Below are positions 11,101 through 22,344 of a DNA stretch of 64,000 nucleotides, in pieces. The translations under genes were made by a program, and so were the position numbers. The notes beneath the pieces were generated by a model. The model saw only the letters and a program-made list of their open reading frames with translations, did no database searches and was not told the DNA's origin. Positions within the stretch are counted from its first letter, which is position 1. Every line of letters starts with the position of its first letter. This stretch comes from Azolla caroliniana (lineage: Eukaryota > Polypodiophyta), in the NCBI GenBank assembly GCA_043228905.1, contig JBHGNT010000017.1, positions 3,782,001 to 3,846,000 on the forward strand, in the 5' to 3' direction.

Positions 11101-14100
11101 GGTTATATATTGTAGAAACCATTGATTAGGATAGAGCTGGCTTGATTTTCAAGAATATTATCTTTGATGTAGAGAAGGTACATAAAACCTGGTGGTATAT
11201 ACTCTAGGTTGTTATAACAATTGGAAATTGTGTGTAGCTTCAGTCTTAGTAGCTGTAATCTACAAGACATTTCTGTTTCTGTTCCAGGTAATAGCAGGCA
11301 CAGAAGATGCAGTTTGTATTGGTGGGTGGATTTCTGGAGCCTATGAGGATCGACTGCGTGTAGAGGTGCAAACTCTTCGACATGAATAGGGAAATTGATA
11401 TGGATTATGATGAATAATTTTGAAGGGCTTATTTAATTGTCTTATTGAAGGTTGCATCTGTTGCTGATGATGCTGGCACAGCAGATGCATTGAGAGCAGT
11501 TGGCCACCGTCTTACAGCAGATAACATTTTGGTATATGGGTATAACTTGTGCAGGACACACTGCTGAGCTGTATAACACTGGATTATTCAAGTTCTGAGT
11601 TTTGATGTCTTCTTTTGTATGTGCAGATTGTAAGTGGGGATCTCATTTGTGATGTTCCTCTTGGTGCGGTGGCTGCGACACATTGCAGGAAAAAAGCAGC
11701 AATGACAGCACTTCTATGTTCTCGTTCAGCAGCTAGTGTTTCTGATGGAAGTACAACAAGTGGCAAAGAGAAGGCTAAACAGCAAATTCCTAGTGATATA
11801 ATCGGTCTTGATCCTTCCTGCGAACTTCTGACATTCCTTGCTTCAGGTATGCACCTATTTATGATTTTGATTATATGAGAAAAGTTCCAAATGTCGCTAT
11901 TTTCTTTGCCTATGAAGGCTTTAAGTTGAACATGGAAACAACAGACTAACAATAGTTCTTGGGTCACATTGGTAGTGAATTACCTGAAAAGTTAAGTTGA
12001 TATACCCATAAATCAGTGTTTTATGTGTTAGGTAGTCCAGAGTCATTAACCTGAACATATTGAAACATCAGTTCCATATGCTGCATATGGAGTTGATGTA
12101 TCAATATGTTGAAGTTAATGTGTTGATATGCAATCATCCAATATACAAACTTCAGGTTACACATACAATTTTGAAGCACCTCATGCATTGATCTGACTAT
12201 GTACATGGAGAATGCATGAGCTTCATCTAGAAATCTATGGACGTGCCACTTTTGTCCAAGGATGATATCTGTAACATGGCTGCTGTTGAATCATTATGCC
12301 CTGAAGCATTGTCTATCTAGGGGCAATGCTTTTGCAAGTCTATTTTCAATACCTGACAGTATCCTGAACTATTAATTCAACATGCAAATTGCAAGGTGTA
12401 ATTTGTGCATAATGTAAACCCCCTCAACGTCAGAGAGGCTGAGAGGTTAAGAATCCCTTTATATGATAGATTGAGTAGATGGGTTTAAAGAAGGAAATAA
12501 TTGTTGTTGATTTGTTATATTAGGTCAGAAATTATATTNNNNNNNNNNNNNNNNNNNNNNNNNNNNNNNNNNNNNNNNNNNNNNNNNNNNNNNNNNNNNN
12601 NNNNNNNNNNNNNNNNNNNNNNNNNNNNNNNNNNNNNNACGTCACTGATATTATAAACCTCCACACATTTTTTAGCTCATAATTGTTTAAGATGTTTTTA
12701 TTTGGTACATTAAACAAACTGATAGGTCTCCGTGTAGATTGAATCTATTCTCATTTTGGGATTCTAAGGCGAGAGAGCATAGAAATCGTAAAACTTGTCA
12801 ATGAGGGACAAATGTGAGGAATAGACTATAAGCTTGGTCGTTACTATTACGAACACATCAATATGCAATACTAATACATGTGAATGCTATTGCTAACACA
12901 TCAATATGCAATATTTGGAGTGCTAATGTAGTCTACATGAGTTCCATACGTCATGCTATACATGATGGCTAGAATTTTGCCAGTAGGTCTTCTAAATTAG
13001 TGTATCCTTGGAAAAAACTCACTTAAGCCTCATGTGCGCTCATAAGATAAGACATTCTAAATGTCATGCACATTTGTCTCTATTTTGTTTAATTGTTTGA
13101 ACATCACTCGATGGTAAAATTTATCTCTTGACATATCCCCAATTCTCATATAGGAATGGAGCGAATGATGTCTCATATCCTTGCCTATGGACTTCGCATG
13201 GAGCATTTAAAACTAACTGAAAACACTAACGTTGTAGCACAGATCAGGTCTTATGTAGGTAAGATGAATGAGAGACCCAATCAGCATCTTGCCCTCTACA
13301 CTATCTTCAAATATGGGAGAATATTTTTCATGAGAAAGTTTGGATTGTAGATGATGCATGGCAATGATAGAAGGGGCTTGCAACCAGTCATGCCATAGAT
13401 TTCAAGAAGTTGTTGAAGATATCTATGCTGGCCGAGAAATATTCCTCTATGATGTTGATAGAGTTCCATGCCCAAGAAGTAATGCAGAAGTCCTAAATCT
13501 GTTGTTTATAATGTCGCTGGCTGATAAATATTCCTCCATGATGTTGATAGAGTTCCATGCCCAAGAATTAATGCAGAAGTCCTAAATCTGTCGTTTAAAA
13601 TGTCGCTTTCAAATAATTGCGAAGATGCAATGTCAGGATCACGAGAGATAGATAGATAGATAGAGAGTATAAATAGAATGAAAATATATTATAAAGAAGG
13701 AAGAGTACAAAGATAGAAAGTATCTTCGAGGCTTAAGACTGGTGTTGAACCGAATTCGTTTGAGTAATACAATAAACCTCTATTTATAGGGCCTTCAGGA
13801 GTATTCATGAATTTTCTAGAATGTTCTAGAGTATCCTAGAATATTCATGAATTTTCTATATTATTCTGGAAAGTTCTAGGACCTAGCTGAAATAATTAAT
13901 GACAATTATATAATATGTATTATAATAAGTATCCCAATGGTAAGGTTTTGATGTGTATTGTAATGTCAAAGGTTCAAATCCTTTTGGGACAATATTCATA
14001 ACACATCTCCCTCTTCAAACGATGAGTATTACGAGTTGTCCTTGCTTGAGGACCTGGTTTGGGTACTGTAGATGAAATTCCTCGATAAGGCTTGAGCATT

Positions 14101-17100
14101 TGCAACATTCCCTGCCGGTTTCCAAGTGTAGTCGCTTGGGATATAGCCTAGCCAATCCACCAAATAATATAGCTTGTTGCGAATAATCTTAGAATCAAGA
14201 ATAGCAACAACCTTGTACTTTGGTCCATCCTCAAGTTCAATAGGAGGTGGAGGTGGTATGTTACGATTTGGAATAGAACTTACCCGACATGGTTCTATGA
14301 GAGAACTATGAAATATTGGATGTAGCCGTACTTGTGGGGGATGATTAAGATGAAAGGTTACATCATTGATTTTTGCATTAATGACAAAAGGGCCTAAATG
14401 TTAGTAATCCAATTTGGTACATGGTCTAGTAGTCTTTATATAATGTTGTAATAACCATACTCGATCCCCAATTTGAAAAGTGTATGGAAGCTGATGTCGA
14501 TCAACATTGGATTTGTGTGCTACTTGAGCTTCTTGTAGACAAGTGGAAAGTTCCGCCTGAATCTGTCGTAGTTGATCTAAATGATCCTAAGCACTAGGAT
14601 TTGTCGGTAATTTGGGAGCTTGAAATAAACACCATTGAGGATCATAACTTGTGTATGCATAGAATGGTGTAACCGTAGTAGAGAAATGTACAGAATTATT
14701 ATATGCAAATTCTGCAAAATGTAATATGTTGGCTAATTATCTTGTTGATAACTGATGAAGCATCGAAGATATTACTCTAATGTTTGATTTGTACACTTTG
14801 TTTGGCCATTAGTTTGTGGATGATAACTTGAGCTAACTTGAGGATAGTTTGCAGGAGACTTTGAGCATTGTGAAGAGATGCTTCCAAAATTTAGATATAA
14901 ATTGTGGTTCACAATCATTGATGATGTTGTTTGGGAGACTATGGTGACGAAATACTTCATGTATGATTAGATTTGTTGTTTCCTCACTAGTGATATCTTT
15001 AGTGTACGGATTGAAATCTGCCATTTTTGTATATCGATCAACTATTGTTAATATAGCGTTGAACCGTGTAGAATGTGAAAGATTTGTAATAAAATATAAA
15101 GACAAATTGCCATGCCTTCCTCGAAATCAGTAATGGCTGTAATAAACCACAAGGATGATGTTGATGCGTCTTTGTTCAACATATGTCACATGTGTGAACA
15201 TAATCTTCGATAAATTTACGTAGATGAGGCCACCAGAATGATCGTGTCAACAAATCCAAGGTCTTATTGACACCAAAATGCCCAACCATATACATATCAT
15301 GGTAATGTTGCATGACTTGGAGGTGGGATGACCCATTAGGAACATAAAGAAGATTCTTGTAGAAAAGTAATCCATTATGCCACTTGAATTGCATATAATC
15401 CGTATATGAATGTTGTGACTAATAGCAAGATGTACGATTCGGATCAATATGATCTAAAATGTCTTGAGCAAGGACATTTGTCTTGAGACATGATGAATAA
15501 TATTAATAATGCTTGAATCTAGTGGAGTATCAAAGTCTGTGGCTGCTTCAAGCCGTCCAAGACCTAGAATTACCTGTTTTTGATTATGGACGACCAGATC
15601 ACGAGGATAAGGGGCTAAATACGAACGCCGTGATAATGCACATGCTTTTCCTTGTTTTCTTGGACGAAAAGTAATCTTAGAATAAAAAAGAGTAAGGAAT
15701 TGTGCCCATTTAGCCCGTCTTCTGGTTAATACTCGAGCACTCAGAATATATGTGACGTTTATGTGATCACTAAGTACAATTATTTGATGAGGAGAGCCTT
15801 CCAAGAAATGTTCCCATTGTTCAAAGGAATCAACTATAGCTAAGAGCTCCTTATCATGTACCTCATAGTTGATCTCAGAAATATCAAAGTTGCATGAATG
15901 GAAAGCCATTGGGTGTAGCTTCCCATCATCACATTGTTGTGGCATAATGCTACCAAGTGCAAAATCTGATGCATATGCTTCAATTATAAATGGTTTTTAT
16001 GGATCAATATGAGCTAGAATAGGGGTGGATGTAAAGGCCTCCGTAAGATCTAGAAAAGCCTTATCTGCATTAATAGTCCAAACAAATGATTGCTTTTTCC
16101 TTGTGTGAGAGGCAAAATAAGAACACCTTTTGTACTTGAGTTGGATCCATAGAGAGTCCTTTAGAAGAGATGATATACCCCAATAATTCTACTTGTTTGC
16201 AGTCAAAACCACACTTCTCCAATTTTGCATAAAGGCCATATTCTTGAAGTCGTTTCAATAGATCATCCAAGTAGATGACTAGAAAGGTGTCCAAGAGATC
16301 TCGAAAAATGTCATTAACCATGCGTTGAAAAATTGTTGGTGCATTTGTGAGACCAAACAACATGATTGTATACTCAAAATGAATGTATCGAGTTCAGAAA
16401 GCTGTCTTCCACTCATCTCTCGGGTGAACTTGTCACAGGTTATATGCACCTCATAAATCAATCTTTGTAAAATATTTTGCCCCACTAATCCTTTTAAGAG
16501 ACTAGAGATCAAGGGGTGTGCATACCTATTCCTGGCGATAACTTTATTCAAACCCCGGTGGTCCCCTACTAGACAAAGCAAACCGTCTTTTTTTCTTCAC
16601 AAAGGAAATGGGTGCACTAGTTAGAGATTTTGAATGTTGAATGAATCCGTTACTCAAGCTCGGTTGGTGACAAATTGTAGATTGATCCCCATGATAGTTC
16701 CGTTCCATAAATAATGGAATTGCAGCATAGTCATCATATGAAATTCTGAATCTAGAAAGTTGGTTCCATCTATAATAGGCTCTTTGGGAAGTTGAGGAAT
16801 TATTGAAGATATAATCGTGGCATTGGAGGCCATGGAATCCTTGTGAAGCGGAAAATGGATTTTTGTCACTAGGTGCACAAGGGGCTGCCGACTCTCTGAA
16901 TGACATTTTAACTGGGACTCTATATTGTTGTTTGGAGAGCTTTCTCAATTGGGTTGGGATGGAAATAGAAAAAAAGAAACAGATTGTTGGCTGCTCAAAG
17001 AAAACTGATTTGAATGGGAGAAAAAAATATGAGTGGAGGTTATGGAGATCTCACAATTCTGATACCATGTGATAAAACTGTTTTGAATTGTAGTAAGGTG

Positions 17101-20100
17101 CCAAAGAATCTAAATGTAAACAATAACTGATTTGGATGGGAGAAAAAAATATGAGTGGAGGTTATGGAGATCTCACAATTCTGATACCATGTGATAAAAC
17201 TGTTTTGAACTGTAGTAAGGTGTCAAAGAATCTAAATGTAAACAATAACTGATTTGGATGGGAAGAAAAAATATGAGTGGAGGTTATAGAGATCTCACAA
17301 TTCTGATACCATGTGATAAAACTGTTTTGAACTGTAGTAAGGTGCCAAAGAATCTAAGTGTAAACAATAACTATTTCTTAGTGAGCCTCAAGGTCTTTAA
17401 ATACAAAAAATGAGAGTGTAAACAATAACTATTTCTTAGTGAGCCTCAATGCCTTTAAATACAAAAAATGAGAGTGGGTTCGTAGCAGATGGGTCAATGG
17501 AAGAGGCTAAAATATGCCCTTTTAGAGAGAGAAGAACGTGTAGACAGATAGTGTAGAAGGGAGAGATTATATCTGGGTCTGTCATCCTCCAAGTTTTGGC
17601 ACCTTAAAATTGATGCATCATTATCGTCTCTTCTTTAACATCTTTTTGGTTATATATTGTAGAAACCATTGATTAGGATAGAGCTGGCTTGATTTTCAAG
17701 AATATTATCTTTGATGTAGAGAAGGTACATAAAACCTGGTGGTATATACTCTAGGTTGTTATAACAATTGGAAATTGTGTGTAGCTTCAGTCTTAGTAGC
17801 TGTAATCTACAAGACATTTCTGTTTCTGTTCCAGGTAATAGCAGGCACAGAAGATGCAGTTTGTATTGGTGGGTGGATTTCTGGAGCCTATGAGGATCGA
17901 CTGCGTGTAGAGGTGCAAACTCTTCGACATGAATAGGGAAATTGATATGGATTATGATGAATAATTTTGAAGGGCTTATTTAATTGTCTTATTGAAGGTT
18001 GCATCTGTTGCTGATGATGCTGGCACAGCAGATGCATTGAGAGCAGTTGGCCACCGTCTTACAGCAGATAACATTTTGGTATATGGGTATAACTTGTGCA
18101 GGACACACTGCTGAGCTGTATAACACTGGATTATTCAAGTTCTGAGTTTTGATGTCTTCTTTTGTATGTGCAGATTGTAAGTGGGGATCTCATTTGTGAT
18201 GTTCCTCTTGGTGCGGTGGCTGCGACACATTGCAGGAAAAAAGCAGCAATGACAGCACTTCTATGTTCTCGTTCAGCAGCTAGTGTTTCTGATGGAAGTA
18301 CAACAAGTGGCAAAGAGAAGGCTAAACAGCAAATTCCTAGTGATATAATCGGTCTTGATCCTTCCTGCGAACTTCTGACATTCCTTGCTTCAGGTATGCA
18401 CCTATTTATGATTTTGATTATATGAGAAAAGTTCCAAATGTCGCTATTTTCTTTGCCTATGAAGGCTTTAAGTTGAACATGGAAACAACAGACTAACAAT
18501 AGTTCTTGGGTCACATTGGTAGTGAATTACCTGAAAAGTTAAGTTGATATACCCATAAATCAGTGTTTTATGTGTTAGGTAGTCCAGAGTCATTAACCTG
18601 AACATATTGAAACATCAGTTCCATATGCTGCATATGGAGTTGATGTATCAATATGTTGAAGTTAATGTGTTGATATGCAATCATCCAATATACAAACTTC
18701 AGGTTACACATACAATTTTGAAGCACCTCATGCATTGATCTGACTATGTACATGGAGAATGCATGAGCTTCATCTAGAAATCTATGGACGTGCCACTTTT
18801 GTCCAAGGATGATATCTGTAACATGGCTGCTGTTGAATCATTATGCCCTGAAGCATTGTCTATCTAGGGGCAATGCTTTTGCAAGTCTATTTTCAATACC
18901 TGACAGTATCCTGAACTATTAATTCAACATGCAAATTGCAAGGTGTAATTTGTGCATAATGTAAACCCCCTCAACGTCAGAGAGGCTGAGAGGTTAAGAA
19001 TCCCTTTATATGATAGATTGAGTAGATGGGTTTAAAGAAGGAAATAATTGTTGTTGATTTGTTATATTAGGTCAGAAATTATATTAACATGGAACCATTT
19101 CAATAATATACTAATGGATGCCCTGAATGCCGCTAGAGTGTTGGACTAGGATCCTGACATGCTCCTGTTTTTTGTTTCAGTAACTTCCCAGGTTGAACAA
19201 AAGTTGCAAATCAAAAGATCAATACTGCGAGCTTGTGGCAGGGTAATGACAGTATTCTGCTATGTAGTTACAGTTTCTCGTGCTATGATGGGAAATTGGT
19301 AGCTTAATACTTGTTGGTTGCTTTCTCAGATGGAGCTACGTACAGATTTGGTTGATGCACATCTCTATGCTTTTAAAAGGTGCTTCCAAGTCTCAAGGTT
19401 CATGTTTGACTTCAGACTAATGTAGAGCCTCCTAATATTTATCATTCTTTTGTACAGAGCTATTGTGGAGGAAGTTCTAGAACAACGCCCAGGTATCCAT
19501 AGCATCAAAGAAGAATTAGTACCATATCTCATTAGGTCACAGCTGGTAACTAAAACCAACACTTATACGTTTGGTTTTTTCTATTCTTTCATTTTACATC
19601 TATTGATCTGCAAAATCTTATATCCAGACACTCGAAACATCTGCTATTGGGGAAATTGACAATGGGCTGAGATCATTAGAGAAGAATATGTCAAATCAAC
19701 TGCTCCAGCTATTACCTCATAAAGCTGCATCATCAAGCCAATTTAATTGTTATGCATATGTTGCCAGCAAAGACCGATATTGTGCACGTATCAACTCTGT
19801 ACAGGCATATAACGATGTTAACCATGATGTATGTATGATGATGCATGGTTTTATGTAGATTCATGAATAGAGATTTTGTGCAGCTTATCACATTCTGTGC
19901 ATGAAATTAATCAGGTTGCCGGAGAAAAGGCTATTCACATTACTGGGTATGAAGTTTCCAAACACAATAACGTGATCCATCCCACAGCTAAATTGGGTCA
20001 CAAATCAACGGTATTTCTATTGATGCACATCATCCTCACTGCTGGGAGTAAATGTATATTGAAAGTAACAGCCCCTTGTTTCTTAATTGGCACTGAAATG

Positions 20101-20726
20101 AAACGTTTTAGCCCATTCAGTTGTCTGGCGTAACTGTGTTTCACAGTGATGCTAGGTTAGACAAAATTTGGCCCAATGGGGGGTTACACTCTGACGTCGA
20201 TATCTTTGTTCTTGGTGATTTCCAAGTAGTTTTGAATGGGGCAACTGTTTTTTTGTGAAATTTACAGGTTGGGCCACATTGTATGCTTGGTGAAGGTTCT
20301 GAAATGGGTGATAAATGCAGCATCAAGCGGTCTGTTGTTGGTCGCCATTGTCGCATAGGGTCTGGTGTTAAGGTGATGGAAACACACTCTTCTAGATTCT
20401 CTAGAGGGGTTAGCAGGTAATCTCATGTTAATGGGTTGGTACAGATTATGAACTCAGTGGTCATGAATTATGTCACTTTGGAGGATGGATGTCAAGTTCA
20501 AGGATCGGTGATCTGCAGCAATGCACACCTTCAAGAGCGTGTCAATTTGAAGGATTGCCAAGTAAAAATGAGATGATGATTTTGCGATTTTATTGTTTGA
20601 ATGCATTTCCATTAATGTTATTTCTATATATGTTTTTGCTTATTGTGGACTTATAATATCCAGGTTGGTGCTGGATACACTGTTGCAACAGGTGAATATC
20701 AAGCTGAGGCACTTTCTAAAAAATAA
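5168..20726 (+). CDS. EIF2B3: Translation initiation factor eIF2B subunit gamma, 13 coding exons
   Basis: This is a subunit of the cytosolic guanine-nucleotide exchange factor that recharges eIF2 with GTP. Exons read 5168-5233, 5314-5409, 11288-11365, 11451-11531, 11627-11846, then 19181-19242, 19330-19379, 19458-19545, 19628-19828, 19915-20010, 20268-20372, 20445-20561 and 20664-20726. All introns are GT-AG and phases join to 440 codons, close to the family length of about 450. Residues 1-290 form the nucleotidyltransferase-like domain (DVPKALLPVGNRP at 23-35, SGDLICDVPLGAVAATH near 110-126). Residues 330-430 carry the left-handed beta-helix (HPTAKLG, GPHCMLGEGSEMGD, KRSVVGRHCRIGSGVKI, SVICSNAHLQERV). 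Exon 3 has a weak donor, GTGCAA. The usual LAGG at the N-terminus reads LVDG. Exons 3-5 recur at 17835-18393 because of a probable assembly duplication; using both copies would break the frame. Confidence 0.95.
6609..7058 (+). other. Unidentified exon-like ORF and 89-base tandem repeat
   Basis: A 64-codon frame at 6609-6803 is preceded by an acceptor-like CATATAG and contains a TATGTAG|GTAAGATG donor-like site near 6710. I do not recognise the peptide. Downstream, an 89-base unit is present twice in tandem (6881-6969 and 6970-7058) with a few substitutions, each unit carrying the ATGATGTTGATAGAG segment. It lies between host intron sequence and the chromovirus LTR. It may be a fragment of an unknown repeat. 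The same stretch recurs at 13156-13605 through the assembly duplication. Confidence 0.3.
7084..7458 (-). repeat. 3' LTR of the chromovirus
   Basis: In element orientation it follows a purine tract, GAAGAGGGAGA, begins TGTGTTATG and ends CCTGACA, giving TG...CA termini over about 375 bases. It contains a CTATAAATAG promoter-like box and several TTCTAGA/TTCATGAAT-type repeats. The start could instead be two bases lower (7456). Confidence 0.7.
7383..7444 (+). other. tRNA-like segment inside the chromovirus LTR
   Basis: TATCCCAA at 7383-7390 can pair with TTGGGACA at 7437-7444 (7 of 8). Between them are a D-arm-like CAATGGTAAGG and a perfect B-box, GGTTCAAATCC, at 7424-7434. At 62 bases it is short for a nuclear tRNA and no convincing anticodon arm is visible. 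It is therefore more likely a tRNA-derived Pol III promoter relic than a working tRNA. Confidence 0.45.
7520..8224 (-). pseudogene. Chromovirus integrase C-terminus and chromodomain
   Basis: The minus strand reads the chromovirus integrase tail: GDRVWLLQHYIKTTRPC near 7905, then RLHPIFHSSLIEPC near 7765, a proline run, and a chromodomain at about 7560-7680 (KYKVVAILDSKI, YYLVDWLGY, YTWKPAGN). The aromatic residues of the methyl-lysine cage are recognisable (Y, W, W). Chromodomains in this position target integration to heterochromatin in related elements. Several stops interrupt the frame. Confidence 0.8.
8225..8900 (-). pseudogene. Chromovirus integrase zinc finger and catalytic core
   Basis: From high to low coordinate the minus strand encodes an HHCC finger (HYHDMYMVGHFGVNKT ... 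CDIC, 8629-8775) and the core. The core has a TIVDRYTKMADF segment near 8500, the second catalytic Asp in NDCEPQF near 8360, and SSYHPQTNGQTKCTNQTLE near 8225-8290, where the usual catalytic Glu position of NGQTERxNQ reads Lys. Frameshifts separate the parts. Confidence 0.8.
8907..10110 (-). pseudogene. Chromovirus reverse transcriptase and RNase H
   Basis: RT pieces read LSNGFIQHSKS and FVKKK near 10030-10100, DHRGLNKVIARNRY near 10000, MLFGLTNAPTIFQRMVNDIF with the catalytic YLDD at about 9715-9816, and GYIISSKGLSMDP near 9610. RNase H follows at 8907-9398 with EINYEVHDKELLAIV and ILSDHINVTYI. Frameshifts and stops make it non-functional. The region upstream of the RT (10110-10500) has short frames that I cannot assign to gag or protease. 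Confidence 0.85.
10456..10926. repeat. 122-base unit x3 and 58-base unit x2 in tandem
   Basis: A 122-base unit starts at 10456, 10578 and 10700 with few differences. Each copy contains CTGATACCATGTGATAAAAC, whose reverse complement includes TGGTATCAGA, the primer-binding motif for initiator tRNA-Met. Directly after, a 58-base unit (GTGTAAACAATAACTATTTC...) occurs at 10811 and 10869, each with TTTAAATAC. The array marks the broken 5' end of the chromovirus. The duplicate block repeats it at 17003-17473. Confidence 0.85.
12539..12638. other. Assembly gap of exactly 100 N
   Basis: A run of 100 N, the conventional placeholder for a gap of unknown size. The left flank ends and the right flank begins inside the same 6447-base sequence, so the true gap is probably negative (an overlap). 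Confidence 0.99.
13631..17068 (-). mobile_element. Duplicate of the truncated chromovirus
   Basis: The same truncated chromovirus shifted by 6547 bases: LTR 13631-14005, tRNA-like segment 13930-13991, chromodomain about 14107-14227, integrase 14772-15447, RNase H 15454-15945, RT 16070-16657. It has no independent differences and should not be counted as a second insertion. Confidence 0.85.
17835..18393 (+). CDS. EIF2B3: Duplicate of eIF2B-gamma exons 3, 4 and 5
   Basis: Exons 17835-17912, 17998-18078 and 18174-18393 match 11288-11365, 11451-11531 and 11627-11846. Either set, but not both, joins in frame to exon 6 at 19181. Exon 5 ends in phase 1, whereas exon 3 expects phase 0, so splicing through both copies would shift the frame. 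Confidence 0.9.
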
Positions 20727-21782
20727 GGGAAAGACAATGGGAGAGGTTTGGTAACTCATTAGTGTACCAAGTAATCATTTTTGTAGCAAGAAAAATTATT
20801 TATATCGGCGTTCTTTTTTAGTTCTGCTAGCGTATCTATCTTTTTGAGTACATAACTTTGACCTCCATAATTAAATGGCTTCAATTGAAAAGTAGATGGC
20901 TCTTGCTGTTAAACAGCTTATTGTATCTGAATATTGTAGAATTATGCTTTATAGTTTATCATTATAAGCAGATGACAATTATGCTAATAGTGCACAAACT
21001 TATCTACACTAGGGAGTCACATAATTCAAAATTGTGTTGGTACGGTCTCTTGAATAAAGCTGCAATATTTGAAAGTAAAATAAAATATACTTCGAAGAAG
21101 TTTTTCTTGGATTTGATCTATAAACCTATTCTATCCAAGAGTTTGATCATGAGACTAAGATATACTAAATAATATATAAATTATACATGTATTAGAGAGG
21201 TTTATAGGTGTCATGCCATGTGTCATGCATGTATTGAACAACCAATAGTATATGATATGGTTCACATTGAAGAGATGCACATCATGATGTGTGAGAGAGC
21301 ATATTGGTATTGTATTTGACAATCAACATGAAGCACATTATGTTTATTTGATGTTAAGATAATCTTCTACATTCTCTTTCTCTATGTTGTAACCGTTCTA
21401 TTCAAATATAACTTATAGTGGTATTAGATTTTGGTTCATTCAAGAGAATTGATCATAGATTGATCGCGATGATATTAGAAGTAAAGGAAAAATATTTTAT
21501 TTAATTTTTGGTTGATATGCTGTATGTTATAGTAAATCCCAAAACCATTTTTGATGTTGATGTGAAGTAAAAAACAATATTGAATGTGATGTGTGCATGT
21601 GAATGTTAATAGTGATTGTTACATAAATCGAGAATTAAAGAGATGTTGCAAATAGAGACATTTGATAAAGATAACAATTCATTTAGGAAATTATTGGTAC
21701 TCAGAAGATCTTTGGAATTAACACAAATACCATGATTTAATCAAGAAGAGTTTCTTTTACAAAATAAAAAGGGTTCACCAAA
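20727..21782 (+). other. Gene 3' flank and possible copia leader relic
   Basis: The eIF2B-gamma 3' flank has a GAATAAAGC polyadenylation-like signal near 21052. From about 21200 the sequence resembles a plus-strand copia LTR end. A C/T-rich stretch and TTGTAACCG are followed near 21417 by TGGTATTAGATTTTGG, one mismatch from the usual TGGTATCAGA primer-binding site. A weak gag-like MLQIETFDKDNNSF follows near 21643. The assignment is tentative. Confidence 0.3.
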
Positions 21783-22344
21783 TAACAGTTGACCCATTAG
21801 GGTTCAAAACAAGAAGAAGAAAAAGAATTAGGTGAAGCGGTCAAGCTTTGGTGTATATCCAATCTAGATGGTGTTGTCAAGGCCTTGCCTACGTTCAATG
21901 ACAACACATTGAATTGAAGTAATTTCATTGGGCTGAATAAGCGCCCTTCTACAATTGAAGAGCAACAAACCGAGTTCATCTCTTAGAAGGTGATCACATG
22001 TTGGGTCCGTTGATAGTGAGGAAAGACCAAGGAATTCCTTAGAAGAAGAGGAAGAAGAAAATAATAACAAAAACATATCTTACTCCCAACAAAATATTGA
22101 GCTCCCAAATGGCAAAAACAATGAATGCCTTTTGTTCCCAAAATGAGCTTGCCTTTCCCTTCTTTTATAGAGGTGCCTCATTTTGCATTTTGCTACCCTT
22201 GTACATAATGAATGGCCCTAACCACTTCACCATTTACTTTTTGTTATTCTATGAATATATATATATACGTATTTACATTTTTGTGACTATGGTTGGGCCC
22301 CCTATTTGTCCACTTTCTATCTTTAGGCCCACCACATCACAACA
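21783..22344 (-). repeat. LTR of a decayed relative of gypsy D (D')
   Basis: On the minus strand the block follows a purine tract, GGTGAGGTGGA (22345-22355), and begins TGTTGTGATGTGG, compared with GGTGGGGGCGGA then TGTCGTGAAG in element D. It carries CTATAAAAGAAGGGAAAGG, matching the promoter box shared with the LTRs of D, E and F. It ends near CAACTGTTA, directly before TTTGGTGAACCC, which resembles the TCTTGGTGAACCC that follows the 5' LTR of D. So the LTR has a polypurine tract on one side and a primer-binding-like site on the other. Confidence 0.6.

Larger units (their letters stand above)
6092..12538. repeat. First copy of a 6447-base direct repeat ending at the gap
   Basis: Every base I compared matches 12639-19085 at a constant offset of 6547, and all conceptual translations in the two blocks are the same. 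The block runs from part way through intron 2 to part way through intron 5 of the eIF2B-gamma gene and stops exactly at the N run. A biological tandem duplication this old would be expected to show differences. Confidence 0.95.
12639..19085. repeat. Second copy of the 6447-base block
   Basis: Matches 6092-12538 throughout. After 19085 the sequence continues into exon 6 of the eIF2B-gamma gene without interruption, as expected if this contig starts inside the preceding one. Confidence 0.95.
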
